Assembly: GCA_018711005.1 (NCBI GenBank)
Contig: DVIT01000032.1
Coordinates: 1-55,826 of the forward strand
DNA length: 55,826 nucleotides
Origin: Candidatus Scybalocola faecigallinarum
Lineage (GTDB): Bacteria; Bacillota; Clostridia; Lachnospirales; Lachnospiraceae
Direction of reading: 5' to 3'
In this document: in pieces, positions 42,600-55,209 of the stretch
How the letters are laid out: every line of letters begins with the position of its first letter
Numbering within the stretch: position 1 is the first letter of the stretch
Made by a program: the position numbers and the translations under genes
The notes under the pieces: model-generated
Seen by the model: the letters and a program-made list of their open reading frames with translations, nothing else
The model's database searches: none
Told to the model about the DNA's origin: nothing

Positions 42600-43505
42600 T
42601 CAATCTTTGACATTCTTTTTAATTTTCTCAAGCTGTTTTTGCCGATATTGGCCGGGCGCCATGCCCATCATTTTGGAAAATTCCCTGGTAAATGAATAGG
42701 TGTCCGCATATCCGGTCATTTGAGCGGTTTCTTTAATGCTTATACCGGAGCACAGCATAAGGCAGGCCTGGCGCATCCGCTGTTCCTGGCGGTAATTTCC
42801 CGGAGAAATGCCTTTATAATGGACAAAAAGCTTTCGGAAGCTTTCATAACCCATGTTCAGCTGCCGGGCGATCTGGGGCAGGGGGATATTCCGGGAAAAA
42901 TCCGCAGATAAAAGAGCGCAGGCATCATGGATCACCGGAGGGATATTTTCCGGGTCCGGCCTGGGAATATCCTGTCCGCAAAGCTGAAGCACGGCCTTCT
43001 GCATGTCTGCCAGGATAAAAGGATACTGGGCAGGTACTGCATTTTTCAGCCGTGAAAGCAGAGTATCCATAGGCGTATACACAGAAATATCAAACGTGCT
43101 GGCAATGACCGGCGTCTTGGGCAGGAGGTTGAGCTGATGCATATAGTCATAAACGCCTTTGCCAAACGAGATAAAAAATTCAAGCCACTGTCCATCCGGA
43201 AGGATCTTCGTACTATGGGTCTGTCCGGGAAAGCGCTGGACAAAACATCCGGCGTTTATGGGAACCTTTCCGGTCTGTTCATCTTCGTAAATGCCCTGGC
43301 CGGACAAAACAATAAAGCAGCTGTAATAGCCAATGACAAAGTCCTGCTGGGAATCTTTTAAGGCAGGCTTGGGCATATAACCGCAGGCAATCACGCCCTC
43401 ATTAAAATCCTCACCAATACATCGGTAGATCACATCTTTTTTTATCTTTTTATACTTGTCCGGGATTTTATTTTCCACAATCTTTTCGTTCTTTAAATCT
43501 TTCAT
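42600..43505 (-). CDS. AraC-family regulator, probably of the lacZ operon
   Basis: 301 residues from ATG 43505; ATG 43541 lacks a ribosome binding site. The N-terminal half resembles the sugar-sensing cupin of AraC (FIVLSGQGIYEDEQTGKVPINAGCFVQRFPGQTH). The C-terminal 100 residues carry two helix-turn-helix motifs (IPLPQIARQLNMGYESFRKLFVHYKGISPGNYRQEQRMRQACLML and IKETAQMTGYADTYSFTREFSKMMGMAPGQYR). It is divergent from a beta-galactosidase gene, a standard arrangement for a local activator. The inducer is probably a galactoside or related sugar. Confidence 0.9.
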   Translation of the reverse strand: MKDLKNEKIVENKIPDKYKKIKKDVIYRCIGEDFNEGVIACGYMPKPALKDSQQDFVIGYYSCFIVLSGQGIYEDEQTGKVPINAGCFVQRFPGQTHSTKILPDGQWLEFFISFGKGVYDYMHQLNLLPKTPVIASTFDISVYTPMDTLLSRLKNAVPAQYPFILADMQKAVLQLCGQDIPRPDPENIPPVIHDACALLSADFSRNIPLPQIARQLNMGYESFRKLFVHYKGISPGNYRQEQRMRQACLMLCSGISIKETAQMTGYADTYSFTREFSKMMGMAPGQYRQKQLEKIKKNVKD

Positions 43506-43613
43506 TGCTCTGAATCCTGTATTGTCCTCAGGTACTGGCATGGCAGGCTGGTAAAGCAGCTGAAGTTACCATTTTAGATAAAACTCATGCCAGTCCTGAC
43601 ATTTATTCCTTAA

Positions 43614-46898
<3,285 letters not shown>

Positions 46899-46943
46899 AG
46901 AAATCCGGATGTTAAAATAACATTTTTCAGGGGGAAGGAACAT

Positions 46944-47867
46944 ATGGAAACAAAAAGCAATGCATGGCTGGTCCGGCAGCTGGAACGGCCAAACCGGAAG
47001 GTGGACGTTGTCCTGGATACGGATACATATAATGAGATTGACGATCAGTATGCCCTGGCATACCTGATCGCCTCCCGGGACCGTCTCAATCTGCAGGGCA
47101 TTTATGCAGCGCCTTTTCACAATCAAAAATCTGACGGGCCCGGGGACGGCATGGAAAAAAGCTACCAGGAGATCATGAACATTTTATCACTTATGGGAAG
47201 GGACGACCTGAAATCCATGGTTTATAAAGGCTCAGACCGGTTCCTGCCGGCAGAGGATGTTCCGGTAGATTCACCGGCGGCCAGGGACATGGTGCGCCTG
47301 GCCATGGCTCACACAGCTCAGGATCCTTTATATGTCATCGGACTGGCAGCCATTACAACCATTGCATCCGCCATCTTGCTGGAGCCTGAGATCACAGAGC
47401 GGATGGTTGTAGTGTGGCTTGGGGGCAATGCCCATTACTGGTCCAATAACCTGGAATTTAACATAGCTCAGGACGTTGCCGCTGCAAGGGTAGTCTTTGG
47501 CAGCAAAGTGCCATTGGTGCAGATCCCATGTATGGGCGTGGCCTCCACCTTCAGAGTCAGCGGGCCGGAGCTGGAACATTATTTAAAAGGGAAAAATCCT
47601 TTGTGCGATTACCTGGTACAGGTTACTCAGACTCAGGCCCTTCAGGACGGGGGAAATGCCACATGGAGCAGGCCGATCTGGGATGTTACTGCGGTGGCCT
47701 GGCTTACGGGGGAAAGTTTTGAGAATGATCATCTGGCTGCCAGCCCGGTTCCGGAGTATGACCACCGGTATGCCTTTGATCCAACCAGACATTTAATGAA
47801 GTGCGTCTATGAGATCCGCCGGGATCTGCTCCTGGAAGATCTGGTGAAAAAGCTGACGCAGCTGTAA
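46944..47867 (+). CDS. Inosine-uridine-preferring nucleoside hydrolase-like protein
   Basis: 307 residues. The family normally begins with DTDPGxDD; here the metal site reads DTDTYNEIDDQ (25-35), keeping the Asp ligands but with an insertion-like change. The C-terminal Asp ligand is in WDVTAVAWL. Other features are GLAAITTIASAI and VWLGGNAHYWSN. Members hydrolyse nucleosides to base and ribose, though this variant subgroup may act on another N- or O-glycoside. AAGGAAC precedes ATG 46944, 45 bases after lacZ, so it is probably in the AraC-controlled operon. This suggests a glycoside rather than a nucleoside substrate. Confidence 0.82.
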   Translation: METKSNAWLVRQLERPNRKVDVVLDTDTYNEIDDQYALAYLIASRDRLNLQGIYAAPFHNQKSDGPGDGMEKSYQEIMNILSLMGRDDLKSMVYKGSDRFLPAEDVPVDSPAARDMVRLAMAHTAQDPLYVIGLAAITTIASAILLEPEITERMVVVWLGGNAHYWSNNLEFNIAQDVAAARVVFGSKVPLVQIPCMGVASTFRVSGPELEHYLKGKNPLCDYLVQVTQTQALQDGGNATWSRPIWDVTAVAWLTGESFENDHLAASPVPEYDHRYAFDPTRHLMKCVYEIRRDLLLEDLVKKLTQL

Positions 47868-47922
47868 GAGAAGAAAATATAAAGGGCCGGAAAATACTGA
47901 TTTTAAAGCCCTAATCTATGAG

Positions 47923-47987
47923 AAAGAGATAATCCTATAAAATTCAGGATTTTTCATGGTCTGAGGTTATCAGGGGATTATCTCTTT
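47923..47987 (+). terminator. Terminator with large loop
   Basis: AAAGAGATAATCC (47923-47935) pairs with GGATTATCTCTTT (47975-47987), followed by CTTTTTCTTTT. It ends the lacZ operon. From here to 48129 nothing else is recognised. Confidence 0.8.
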
Positions 47988-48129
47988 CTTTTTCTTTTCG
48001 TTTTTGGCGCGCAAAATTGGACATTTTGCTTTTTCTTATGCCAGCTGCTTTCGACCCTGATTTGTATTTTTTGTCTTATGGCCGTAGAATTTTGAAGCAA
48101 AAGTCAACGCAGGCATTCGCCGATCCTCA

Positions 48130-48615
48130 TCAAACACCTGGAAGCTCAATACCTAAAAGGAATATAGCAATAACAGCAAGGATCCAGGGAAGAAATATGA
48201 TTGGGAAAAGGATGAGCCCTTTATGGTTTTCCCAATGATATTCGTCATATGAAAAGAGTCTGCCGGGACTTTTTAAATAGTAAAGCTCCAATCTTAGGGG
48301 CGGGCTGGCAGGATGTTTAAAATATGCCTTATACTGTCTTTTTTGACCGTCTAAGGTATACTGATACGTGGCATGCCAGTTATAATTAGCCACTTCACCG
48401 GTTGGATGCTTTTTTACAAGGGTCGCCTGGATCACATGCCCCTGGTTTCTGGCTATGTCACGCTTTCGTTCCCAGCTTAATCGATAATAAATTTTTTTGT
48501 AAAGAGGGACAGCTGCCACATATCCCAGAATAAGAATAACAAATACAGCTCCCCATTTGATCCAATTCACCGGATCGTCTGTAAACAGATCATAAAACGC
48601 TTCTTTCGTACCCAT
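48130..48615 (-). CDS. Small membrane protein of unknown function (DUF3592-like)
   Basis: 161 residues. One membrane helix near the N-terminus (about 19-42: IKWGAVFVILILGYVAAVPLY) and one at the C-terminus (about 136-156: ILFPIIFLPWILAVIAIFLLG). Between them is a soluble domain (RNQGHVIQATLVKKHPTGEVANYNWHATYQYTLDGQKRQYKAYF) of the kind seen in DUF3592-like proteins. It lies next to the CRISPR-Cas operon but on the other strand with its own upstream region, and I have no reason to connect it with CRISPR. AAGGAGAAA precedes ATG 48615. Confidence 0.7.
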   Translation of the reverse strand: MGTKEAFYDLFTDDPVNWIKWGAVFVILILGYVAAVPLYKKIYYRLSWERKRDIARNQGHVIQATLVKKHPTGEVANYNWHATYQYTLDGQKRQYKAYFKHPASPPLRLELYYLKSPGRLFSYDEYHWENHKGLILFPIIFLPWILAVIAIFLLGIELPGV

Positions 48616-48720
48616 GGCGGTTTCTCCTTGAAAATTTGTGGTAAAGATGGAAATATATGATACCCTTATTGTAGCATGGACGGCGGAAAAAGAGAAGGAT
48701 GCCGAACGGAATAAATATAC

Positions 48721-48788
48721 TTTATATAATGCACAAGAAGTGATATAATTTAATAAGTGCTTTGTGCGAATTGCACATAAACAGAAGG
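48721..48788 (+). promoter_or_regulatory. Promoter region of the CRISPR-Cas operon
   Basis: TTTATA (48721-48726) and TATAAT (48744-48749) are 17 bases apart; the -35 is weak. Around them are copies of the half-site GCACAA/TTGTGC: GCACAA at 48731, TTGTGC and GCACA between 48764 and 48780. These could be operator half-sites. No regulator is adjacent. Confidence 0.45.
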
Positions 48789-48857
48789 GCCTATATTGCG
48801 CACAGCGGGAGTCTGTTATGTGGCAATTTTATTGAGATAATTTTCCGAGGTATCATT

Positions 48858-49607
48858 ATGTATGCAGAGTTAAAAATGGAATTAAAAACTGAAAATTTAA
48901 CCTATAAGAAATCATCAAACCTACAGGGAGTCATCATGGAACATATTGACCCGGACTATGCTTCGGTTTTGCATAGGAATCAGCAAAACCCTTATAGTCA
49001 GTGCCTGATACATGAAAAAGAAAAAGATAAATGCTTCTGGTATATTCGTACCATAACACGGGAGGCTTATGAAAATATGATTCTTCCCATGTCAGAATTA
49101 AAAAGTTTTGGCCTGAAAAACATTAATGGAGACATAATGATCGGAGATAAAACGATCAATCTCTGTGCCCCGGAATCTTTACTTGAGGAATTTTACCAGG
49201 TTCCTGGCCCCAGGTTTTTAAATATTGAGTTTCAGACACCGACTTCATTTAAAACCAATGGCCAATATGTTAATTATCCGGACTTAAGGCTGATTTACAG
49301 CAGTCTCATGCGTAAATACAGTGCAGCATCTAATAAAATCGAAATGTTCGATGATGAGACTTTAGATCAATTAGTGTCCTACAGCAAGATCAGCCGCTAT
49401 CGGCTCAGAACTATAGATTTTCCTTTAGAGGCTACGAAAATCACAGGCTTTTGTGGAAATCTTTCAATTTATATGCGAGGAACCAATACTATGGCCCGGT
49501 ATGCCAGGCTCTTGCTTAAGTTTGGGAGATATTCGGGGATTGGTATAAAATCGGCCATGGGTATGGGAGCGGTCAGATTTATAGAAAGGGGAGAAGAAAG
49601 TGACTGA
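48858..49607 (+). CDS. cas6: CRISPR RNA endonuclease Cas6
   Basis: 249 residues from ATG 48858 (CCGAGG 7 bases upstream); the frame is open upstream but has no better start. It is a RAMP-fold Cas6: the C-terminus carries the glycine-rich loop GIGIKSAMGMGAVRF, and the N-terminal half contains the ferredoxin-like domain. Cas6 cuts the repeat in the precursor crRNA and leaves an 8-base handle. The expected cut in this array is near the base of the CCCC-GGTA-GGGG stem, giving handle GACGGAAA. It is first in the type III-A operon, and csm1 begins 8 bases before its stop. Confidence 0.9.
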   Translation: MYAELKMELKTENLTYKKSSNLQGVIMEHIDPDYASVLHRNQQNPYSQCLIHEKEKDKCFWYIRTITREAYENMILPMSELKSFGLKNINGDIMIGDKTINLCAPESLLEEFYQVPGPRFLNIEFQTPTSFKTNGQYVNYPDLRLIYSSLMRKYSAASNKIEMFDDETLDQLVSYSKISRYRLRTIDFPLEATKITGFCGNLSIYMRGTNTMARYARLLLKFGRYSGIGIKSAMGMGAVRFIERGEESD

Positions 49608-51975
49608 ATATGAAGCAAAACTGGCAATCGGAAGCTTGCTCCATGACATAGGAAAGGTAATTTTCCGATGGGGTGACGACCATAGAAATCATAGTGTCAG
49701 TGGATATGATTATTTAAAAACAGAAGTTGGTCTGACAGACCGGTCAATATTGAATTGTGTGAAATATCATCATAGCGCTTTATTGAAGTCCGCATCTGTG
49801 CCATCGGATGATTTATGCTATATTGTGTATATGGCGGATAATATCTCTGCAATGTCTGATCGGCGTAAAAAGGGGGATGGCGCCTATGGGTTTGAAACTT
49901 CCACGCCTATGGAAAGTATCTTTAATATTTTAAACGGCAATGATGATATGTATTATCATGCGCCGGGGGATATGGATCCTGAAGGTGAGATCAACTATCC
50001 GCAGATGGATAAGCTTGAATTTGATAAATTTAAGTACAGTAAGATCAAGCAGCGGATTACAGAAAATTTGAAAGGACTTTGCTGGGACAGGGAACATGTT
50101 AATTCTCTGCTGGAAGTGATGGAGGCCAACCTTACATTTGTGCCTTCATCCACAGCCGCCGGAGAACGGGCGGATATTTCTCTGTTTGACCACGTAAAGC
50201 TGACAGCTGCCATTGCCAGCTGTATTTATAAATATATCCAAGAGAATAAGATTGACGATTTGAAACGCTATTTGTTTATTGATGGGAAAAAGTTTTATGA
50301 GAAAGAAGTCTTTTTACTTTTTTCTATGGATATTTCCGGTATACAAAAATTTATATACACAGTGACGACCAAAAACGCTTTGAGAACTTTAAGAGCACGT
50401 TCTTTCTATTTGGAAGTCATGATGGAGCATATTATTGACGGATTATTGGAAAAACTTGGATTATCAAGAACAAATCTGTTATATTGCGGGGGCGGCCACT
50501 GCTATATGCTGCTTCCCAATACAGAGAGTGTCAAAATACAAATAGACAGCTATTTAGAGGATATAAATCAATGGTTTATTTTGAATTTTGGTACTGCGCT
50601 GTATATTGCCGGGGCTTATGCGCCTTGTAACAGCCGGACGTTGAGAAATGATCCTGAAGGTAGCTATTCAAACTTGTTCCGACAGGTAAGCAGTCAGATT
50701 TCTAAAATAAAATTGAATCGTTATTCGGCAAAACAGATCCGTTTTTTAAATCAAAGGGTACATAAGGATTATACACGGGAATGTTGTGTTTGCAAACGGA
50801 TCGGAGAGACAGACAGTGAAGGCGTGTGCCATTTATGCCGTAAGTTTGAGAAGTTTTCTCAAAGCGTATTATATCACGATGCATTTTCGGTGCTTAGAAA
50901 AGATGAACCGGATGCCCTTCCCCTTCCCGGAGGATCCAGTCTTACCGGTGATGATTTAGAAAGCCTGCGGACACGCATGATCCAGGATGATGATTATGTG
51001 CGTACTTATACGAAGAATAAGATGTTTACCGGGAAATATATTTCCACAAAGCTGTGGGTGGGAGATTATACGACCGGACAGACCTTTGAGGAGTTTGCTG
51101 CTCAAGGGACGGGGATCGAGCGTATCGGTGTTTTGCGTGCCGATGTGGACAATCTTGGACAAACCTTTGTTTCCGGATTTGACAGCCCGGTTTATGGGGA
51201 CCAATATAACACATTATCCCGTACAGCAGTGCTTTCCAGAAAATTGTCAACATTTTTTAAACTGCATATTCGCGAAATTTTAAAACATGGACAATTTTCC
51301 CTTACCGGAGAGCCTTCAGATCGTCAGCGTAAGGCAACGATTATTTATTCTGGCGGTGATGATGTATTTATTGTAGGTCATTGGCTGGATATTATTGAAT
51401 TTGCCATAGATCTTAAAAATAGTTTTAAACAGTTTACTCAGGGGACACTTACCTTGTCCGCGGGGATAGGGATTTATGACAGCAGTTATCCTATCCGTGT
51501 GATTGCGGAAGAAACAGGGGCCATGGAAAGCGCATCCAAAAGTAAAGTAGGCAAGGACAGCGTAACTCTTTTAGAGGATGGGGCCTATCATTTGGAAGAT
51601 GGATTAAGAATAAGTGACGGAACTTACACATGGTCAGAATTTGAAGAACAGGTCCTTGGCGAGAAGTATACGGCCCTGTGCCAATTTTTAGATGGATCAG
51701 AGGATCATGGCATGGCATTTATGTATCATTTGCTGGAGCTTTTACGTCAAAAGGATGATAAAATCAATTTTGCCCGCCTGGTCTATATTATGTCGCGGAT
51801 GGAACCTAAAGAGGAAGGCGCAGATAAAGAACGATATGAAAAATTTTCTCGAAAAATATACCAGTGGATTCGTTCCGATGATTCAGATAAAGATTGCCGT
51901 CAGTTAAAAACCGCTATGACCTTATACGCATATGTACACAGGAAAAAGGAGGAAGGGGATTATGCGGATCAATAA
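49600..51975 (+). CDS. csm1: Type III-A Cas10/Csm1 with HD nuclease and GGDD cyclase motifs
   Basis: 791 residues from GTG 49600, GGGGAG 7 bases upstream, overlapping cas6. The HD domain begins at once (LLHDIGK, H15-D16, matching H14-D15 of S. epidermidis Cas10) and would cut single-stranded DNA. A CxxC...CxxC zinc ribbon is at C395/C398 and C410/C413. The second palm domain has an intact GGDD at 585-588 (YSGGDDVF), the catalytic centre for cyclic oligoadenylate synthesis. It is the large subunit of the Csm complex. Both enzymatic activities therefore look intact. Confidence 0.95.
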   Translation: MTEYEAKLAIGSLLHDIGKVIFRWGDDHRNHSVSGYDYLKTEVGLTDRSILNCVKYHHSALLKSASVPSDDLCYIVYMADNISAMSDRRKKGDGAYGFETSTPMESIFNILNGNDDMYYHAPGDMDPEGEINYPQMDKLEFDKFKYSKIKQRITENLKGLCWDREHVNSLLEVMEANLTFVPSSTAAGERADISLFDHVKLTAAIASCIYKYIQENKIDDLKRYLFIDGKKFYEKEVFLLFSMDISGIQKFIYTVTTKNALRTLRARSFYLEVMMEHIIDGLLEKLGLSRTNLLYCGGGHCYMLLPNTESVKIQIDSYLEDINQWFILNFGTALYIAGAYAPCNSRTLRNDPEGSYSNLFRQVSSQISKIKLNRYSAKQIRFLNQRVHKDYTRECCVCKRIGETDSEGVCHLCRKFEKFSQSVLYHDAFSVLRKDEPDALPLPGGSSLTGDDLESLRTRMIQDDDYVRTYTKNKMFTGKYISTKLWVGDYTTGQTFEEFAAQGTGIERIGVLRADVDNLGQTFVSGFDSPVYGDQYNTLSRTAVLSRKLSTFFKLHIREILKHGQFSLTGEPSDRQRKATIIYSGGDDVFIVGHWLDIIEFAIDLKNSFKQFTQGTLTLSAGIGIYDSSYPIRVIAEETGAMESASKSKVGKDSVTLLEDGAYHLEDGLRISDGTYTWSEFEEQVLGEKYTALCQFLDGSEDHGMAFMYHLLELLRQKDDKINFARLVYIMSRMEPKEEGADKERYEKFSRKIYQWIRSDDSDKDCRQLKTAMTLYAYVHRKKEEGDYADQ

Positions 51976-52348
51976 TGATAATTATGTAGAAAAAGCAGAA
52001 CAGGTTATTTTGCAGATGCCAACGAAAACTAAGCAGGGCAAAACGGTCAACAACCTGACAACATCAAAGATCAGAAGTCTTCTTGCAATGACTGCGGATA
52101 TTTATAACCAGGTCATTAACTCTCAGGAGGAACAGCTAAATTCGGATATTTGCGGGCAAATCCAGTATTTGCGCGTGCGTTTTGTCTATGAAGCCGGACG
52201 GGAACCTGCGGTAAAAAGATTGGTGGAAAAAGCGGAACTTCTGGAGATTTTGCAGGAAATACAGGGAAAGCGAAGCAACTATATATTATTTAGCCATTAT
52301 ATGGAGGCATTAACGGCGTTTCATAGATTTCACAATGGAAAAGATTAA
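51962..52348 (+). CDS. csm2: CRISPR type III-A small subunit Csm2
   Basis: 128 residues from ATG 51962, with GGAGGAAGGGG just upstream, overlapping the csm1 stop by 14 bases. The helical, Lys/Glu-rich sequence (TKTKQGKTVNNLTTSKIRSLLAMTADIYNQVINSQ; LRVRFVYEAGREPAVKRLVEKAELLEIL) matches Csm2, which lines the inside of the Csm filament with Csm3 along the crRNA-target duplex. Identification rests on position and on these motifs; the family is weakly conserved. Confidence 0.85.
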   Translation: MRINNDNYVEKAEQVILQMPTKTKQGKTVNNLTTSKIRSLLAMTADIYNQVINSQEEQLNSDICGQIQYLRVRFVYEAGREPAVKRLVEKAELLEILQEIQGKRSNYILFSHYMEALTAFHRFHNGKD

Positions 52349-52364
52349 GGAAGGGGATATAGAA

Positions 52365-53045
52365 ATGTTTGCAAAAGTACAGATTAGGGGAGATATTACA
52401 GTAAAAACCGGATTGCATATTGGAGGCAGTAATGCTTTTGCTGCTATTGGCGCTGTGGATGCTCCTGTAGTGAAAGACGCTCGGTCAAACTTGCCCATGA
52501 TCCCCGGAAGCTCATTAAAAGGAAAGCTAAGGAGCCTTCTGGCAAAGGAATATAATAAAACCTTAGTCCAGAATCCTAATGAGGATGATGAAAGGCTTCT
52601 GCGTTTATTTGGTTGTTCAAAGCTAAGAGAGTCACGTACCGGCCGTTTGCTGATTTTTGATATGATCCTGGCAAATGAAGGGGAACTGCGTGAAGCCGGG
52701 CTTCGGAGCATGACTGAGGTAAAGTTTGAGAATACAATTAACCGTGCCACAGCAGAGGCCAATCCAAGGCAGATTGAACGGGTGATCCGGGGATCAGTCT
52801 TTGAACTGGATATGACTTATGAAATGACAAATGAGCAGGAATTTTTGGAGGATATGGAGACTTTAGGCCGGGGAATGCGGCTTTTACAATATGACTATCT
52901 GGGTGGAAACGGATCCAGAGGCTATGGAAAGATCGAATTTTCAAATATAGATCTGGAATTGGCTGTAGGGGATGTGGACAATGAGCTTATTGAACAGGGC
53001 TGTCAGATTTTAAACCAGGAGATTCAATCATCAGGGAGGCGGTAA
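52365..53045 (+). CDS. csm3: CRISPR type III-A backbone RNase Csm3
   Basis: 226 residues from ATG 52365. Csm3 is the repeated backbone subunit and cuts target RNA every six bases. The catalytic Asp is in GAVDAPVV (D32, equal to D32 of S. epidermidis). Other Csm3 features are TGLHIGGSNAFAAIG, LPMIPGSSLKGKLRSLL, NTINRATAEANPRQIERV and the glycine-rich YDYLGGNGSRGYGKIEF. The ribosome binding site AAGGGGAT is about 8 bases upstream. Confidence 0.94.
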   Translation: MFAKVQIRGDITVKTGLHIGGSNAFAAIGAVDAPVVKDARSNLPMIPGSSLKGKLRSLLAKEYNKTLVQNPNEDDERLLRLFGCSKLRESRTGRLLIFDMILANEGELREAGLRSMTEVKFENTINRATAEANPRQIERVIRGSVFELDMTYEMTNEQEFLEDMETLGRGMRLLQYDYLGGNGSRGYGKIEFSNIDLELAVGDVDNELIEQGCQILNQEIQSSGRR

Positions 53046-53048
53046 ATT

Positions 53049-53969
53049 TTGAATTATAAACTGTACCTGTTAGAATTTCAGGGCGGCGTTCATTTTGGAA
53101 ACGGTTCTCTGGATGATTCGGAGATCGCATGTATGGCGGATACGTTGTTTTCCGCATTATGCCATGAAGCAGTAAAGGCGGGGATTTTGTCCCAATGGTA
53201 TCAAATCGTTTCAGACAGACGGTTGATATTGTCAGATGCATTTCCCTATATTGGGAAAAAATATTATCTTCCAAAGCCTATTTTATGGGTTGATCGTGGA
53301 GATGCCAGCGGTAATTCTTCTATGAAAAAGAAAATGAAAAATTTACAGTTCATAGATTCAGATTATTTTGAACAATATTTCCAGGGAAATTATCCGGAAA
53401 AACATCTGAACGATATGGATCGTTTAGGAACTTTTGGAATGAAGGTTTCAGCAGTGATACGGGGGAGGGAGGAACCTTTGCCTTACCGTGTCAGATATTT
53501 TTCTTTCTCTGAAAATGCTGGACTTTATGTCATTGTGGGGTATGAGCATATGGATGATCTTGGGGTGTTTGAGGAATTGCTGGAATCATTGTCTTTTAGC
53601 GGGATTGGGGGGAAGCGGTCCTCCGGTTTTGGACGGTTTGAATACTGCCCGGCTGTGATTCCGGACAGTATGAAAAAACGGCTGGAACATACCGGAACGT
53701 ATGAAATGCTCCTTTCCTCTGCCCTTCCCAGGGATGAAGAACTTGATGTATGCCTGGAAGGCGCCTGCTATGAACTGATCCGCAGAGGCGGCTTTGTGTC
53801 TTCGCCTGTATATACAGCAAATCCCGTGCGTAAGAAAGATCTGTATGTTTTTCGCGCAGGATCTTGTTTTAAACATCCATTTATGGGTTCGGTGCGGGAT
53901 GTATCCGTTAATGGAGATCGATCGGTGTATCGATATGCGTGCGGTATGTTTATGGGGGTGGATATATGA
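53049..53969 (+). CDS. csm4: CRISPR type III-A subunit Csm4
   Basis: 306 residues from TTG 53049, GGGAGGCGG upstream; only 3 bases separate it from csm3. It begins YKLYLLEFQGGVHFGNGSL, typical of the Csm4 RAMP fold, and contains the glycine-rich FSGIGGKRSSGFGRFE loop. Csm4 binds the 5' handle of the crRNA and joins Csm1 to the backbone. Its stop overlaps csm5 (ATGA). Confidence 0.9.
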   Translation: MNYKLYLLEFQGGVHFGNGSLDDSEIACMADTLFSALCHEAVKAGILSQWYQIVSDRRLILSDAFPYIGKKYYLPKPILWVDRGDASGNSSMKKKMKNLQFIDSDYFEQYFQGNYPEKHLNDMDRLGTFGMKVSAVIRGREEPLPYRVRYFSFSENAGLYVIVGYEHMDDLGVFEELLESLSFSGIGGKRSSGFGRFEYCPAVIPDSMKKRLEHTGTYEMLLSSALPRDEELDVCLEGACYELIRRGGFVSSPVYTANPVRKKDLYVFRAGSCFKHPFMGSVRDVSVNGDRSVYRYACGMFMGVDI

Positions 53970-55072
53970 GACATTCCTTAGATGTGTTTCGTTTGATCAT
54001 AGATGTGGAAAGTCCGGTATTTATAGGAAATGGATCAGAAATAAGTAAAAAAGAATATTTGCAGCTTAGAGGAGGTCAGCTTGCTATACTGGATATAGAA
54101 AAGCTGTATATGTATTTAAAAAAGCGGCATATGGAAGATGCGTTTGAAGCGTTTATGCTGAAAAAGGAAAAAGAGTCTTTGGAGCAATGGTTCTATAATA
54201 TGCATTTAAAAACAGAGGATGTTAAAGACTGTTTTAAGTATATTGTGAAAAGTGACTCTGTCTCTTTGCAAAAAGGAACACCTCAGCAGATATTTCCATT
54301 TGTGAAGGACCCTTATGGTAAGCCCTATGTTCCGGGAAGTTCTGTAAAAGGGATGCTGCGCACGATTTTGCTTGGGGCTGATATTATCCAAAATTCTGAA
54401 AAATATGCCTGCGAAGCCAGGTACTTCGAGAAAAACCTTAAGGAAAGCCATCCAAGAAACAGAAAGCTTCTGAACCAGGATATTTTGAAAATTGAAGCAA
54501 TGCGGTTTCGTTATTTGAATCGGTCGGAAAATTCTCGGGATGCTGTTCATGATGCTTTGTCCGGCTGTGTCATCAGTGACAGTGATCCGCTGGATATTAA
54601 AGATTTAGTTGTTTGCCAAAGAATTGAGAAGCATGTGGATGGCAAGGAAAGACGGCTCAATGTATTGCGTGAATGTCTGAAGCCGGGAACACATATTTGT
54701 TGCAGTATGACACTGGATCGGTCCCTTTGCCAGTTAAAACCGGATGAAGTAAAAAATGCGGTTGCCATTTTTGGTAAGAGATATTATGATGACTATATGA
54801 GAAAATTTCCGTCAAAGATAGCGTATGCCAAAGACCGGGTATTTTTAGGGGGAGGCTGCGGCTTTGTATCTAAAACCATAGTCTATCCCATGTTCCCGGG
54901 AATGAAAGGTGTCAGAGTAACACAGGAAATTTTTGAAAAAAAGGGAGTTCCCAGGAAGCACATGCATGACAGGGATTTAGAATATGGTGTTTCACCTCAT
55001 ATTTTAAAATGCACTAGCCTTCAGAAGCAGTTAATGCCCATGGGGGCCTGCAGACTGCGTCTGGAAAACTGA
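53966..55072 (+). CDS. csm5: CRISPR type III-A subunit Csm5
   Basis: 368 residues from ATG 53966, overlapping csm4 by 4 bases; the frame upstream of that ATG is just csm4. RAMP features are VESPVFIGNGSEI, FPFVKDPYGKPYVPGSSVKGMLRTILL and the glycine-rich FLGGGCGFVSKTI. Csm5 caps the 3' end of the crRNA and in some species recruits nucleases for its trimming. It is the last cas gene before the array; no csm6 or other effector follows. Confidence 0.92.
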   Translation: MRHSLDVFRLIIDVESPVFIGNGSEISKKEYLQLRGGQLAILDIEKLYMYLKKRHMEDAFEAFMLKKEKESLEQWFYNMHLKTEDVKDCFKYIVKSDSVSLQKGTPQQIFPFVKDPYGKPYVPGSSVKGMLRTILLGADIIQNSEKYACEARYFEKNLKESHPRNRKLLNQDILKIEAMRFRYLNRSENSRDAVHDALSGCVISDSDPLDIKDLVVCQRIEKHVDGKERRLNVLRECLKPGTHICCSMTLDRSLCQLKPDEVKNAVAIFGKRYYDDYMRKFPSKIAYAKDRVFLGGGCGFVSKTIVYPMFPGMKGVRVTQEIFEKKGVPRKHMHDRDLEYGVSPHILKCTSLQKQLMPMGACRLRLEN

Positions 55073-55076
55073 TTTT

Positions 55077-55126
55077 GCCGCGCACCGCTATTTTACTGGG
55101 ATTTTACCCCATATGCGGCTTTTTCT
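55077..55126 (+). terminator. Terminator after csm5
   Basis: GCCGC (55077-55081) pairs with GCGGC (55115-55119), with a GGG/CCC inner stem and TTTTTCTG after. It would stop read-through from the cas operon into the leader. Confidence 0.55.
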
Positions 55127-55209
55127 GTGAAGTGTTCAGGCATGATAAAAGTTTTGCCACGCAAAGGAGCAGTTAAGGCCGCATAAATAGAGGGGTGCGG
55201 AGGAGAGGA
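55127..55209 (+). promoter_or_regulatory. CRISPR leader
   Basis: Non-coding DNA between the csm5 terminator and the first repeat. It is neither strongly AT-rich nor coding, and has a short CCGCA/TGCGG repeat (55179-55200) next to the array. Promoter elements for the array must lie here or upstream, but no strong match is seen. Confidence 0.5.

Noticed and set aside
48130-48615. Membrane protein as a CRISPR accessory gene
   Set aside because: It lies on the opposite strand with its own ribosome binding site, and the sequence resembles general DUF3592-like membrane proteins; no CARF or nuclease features.
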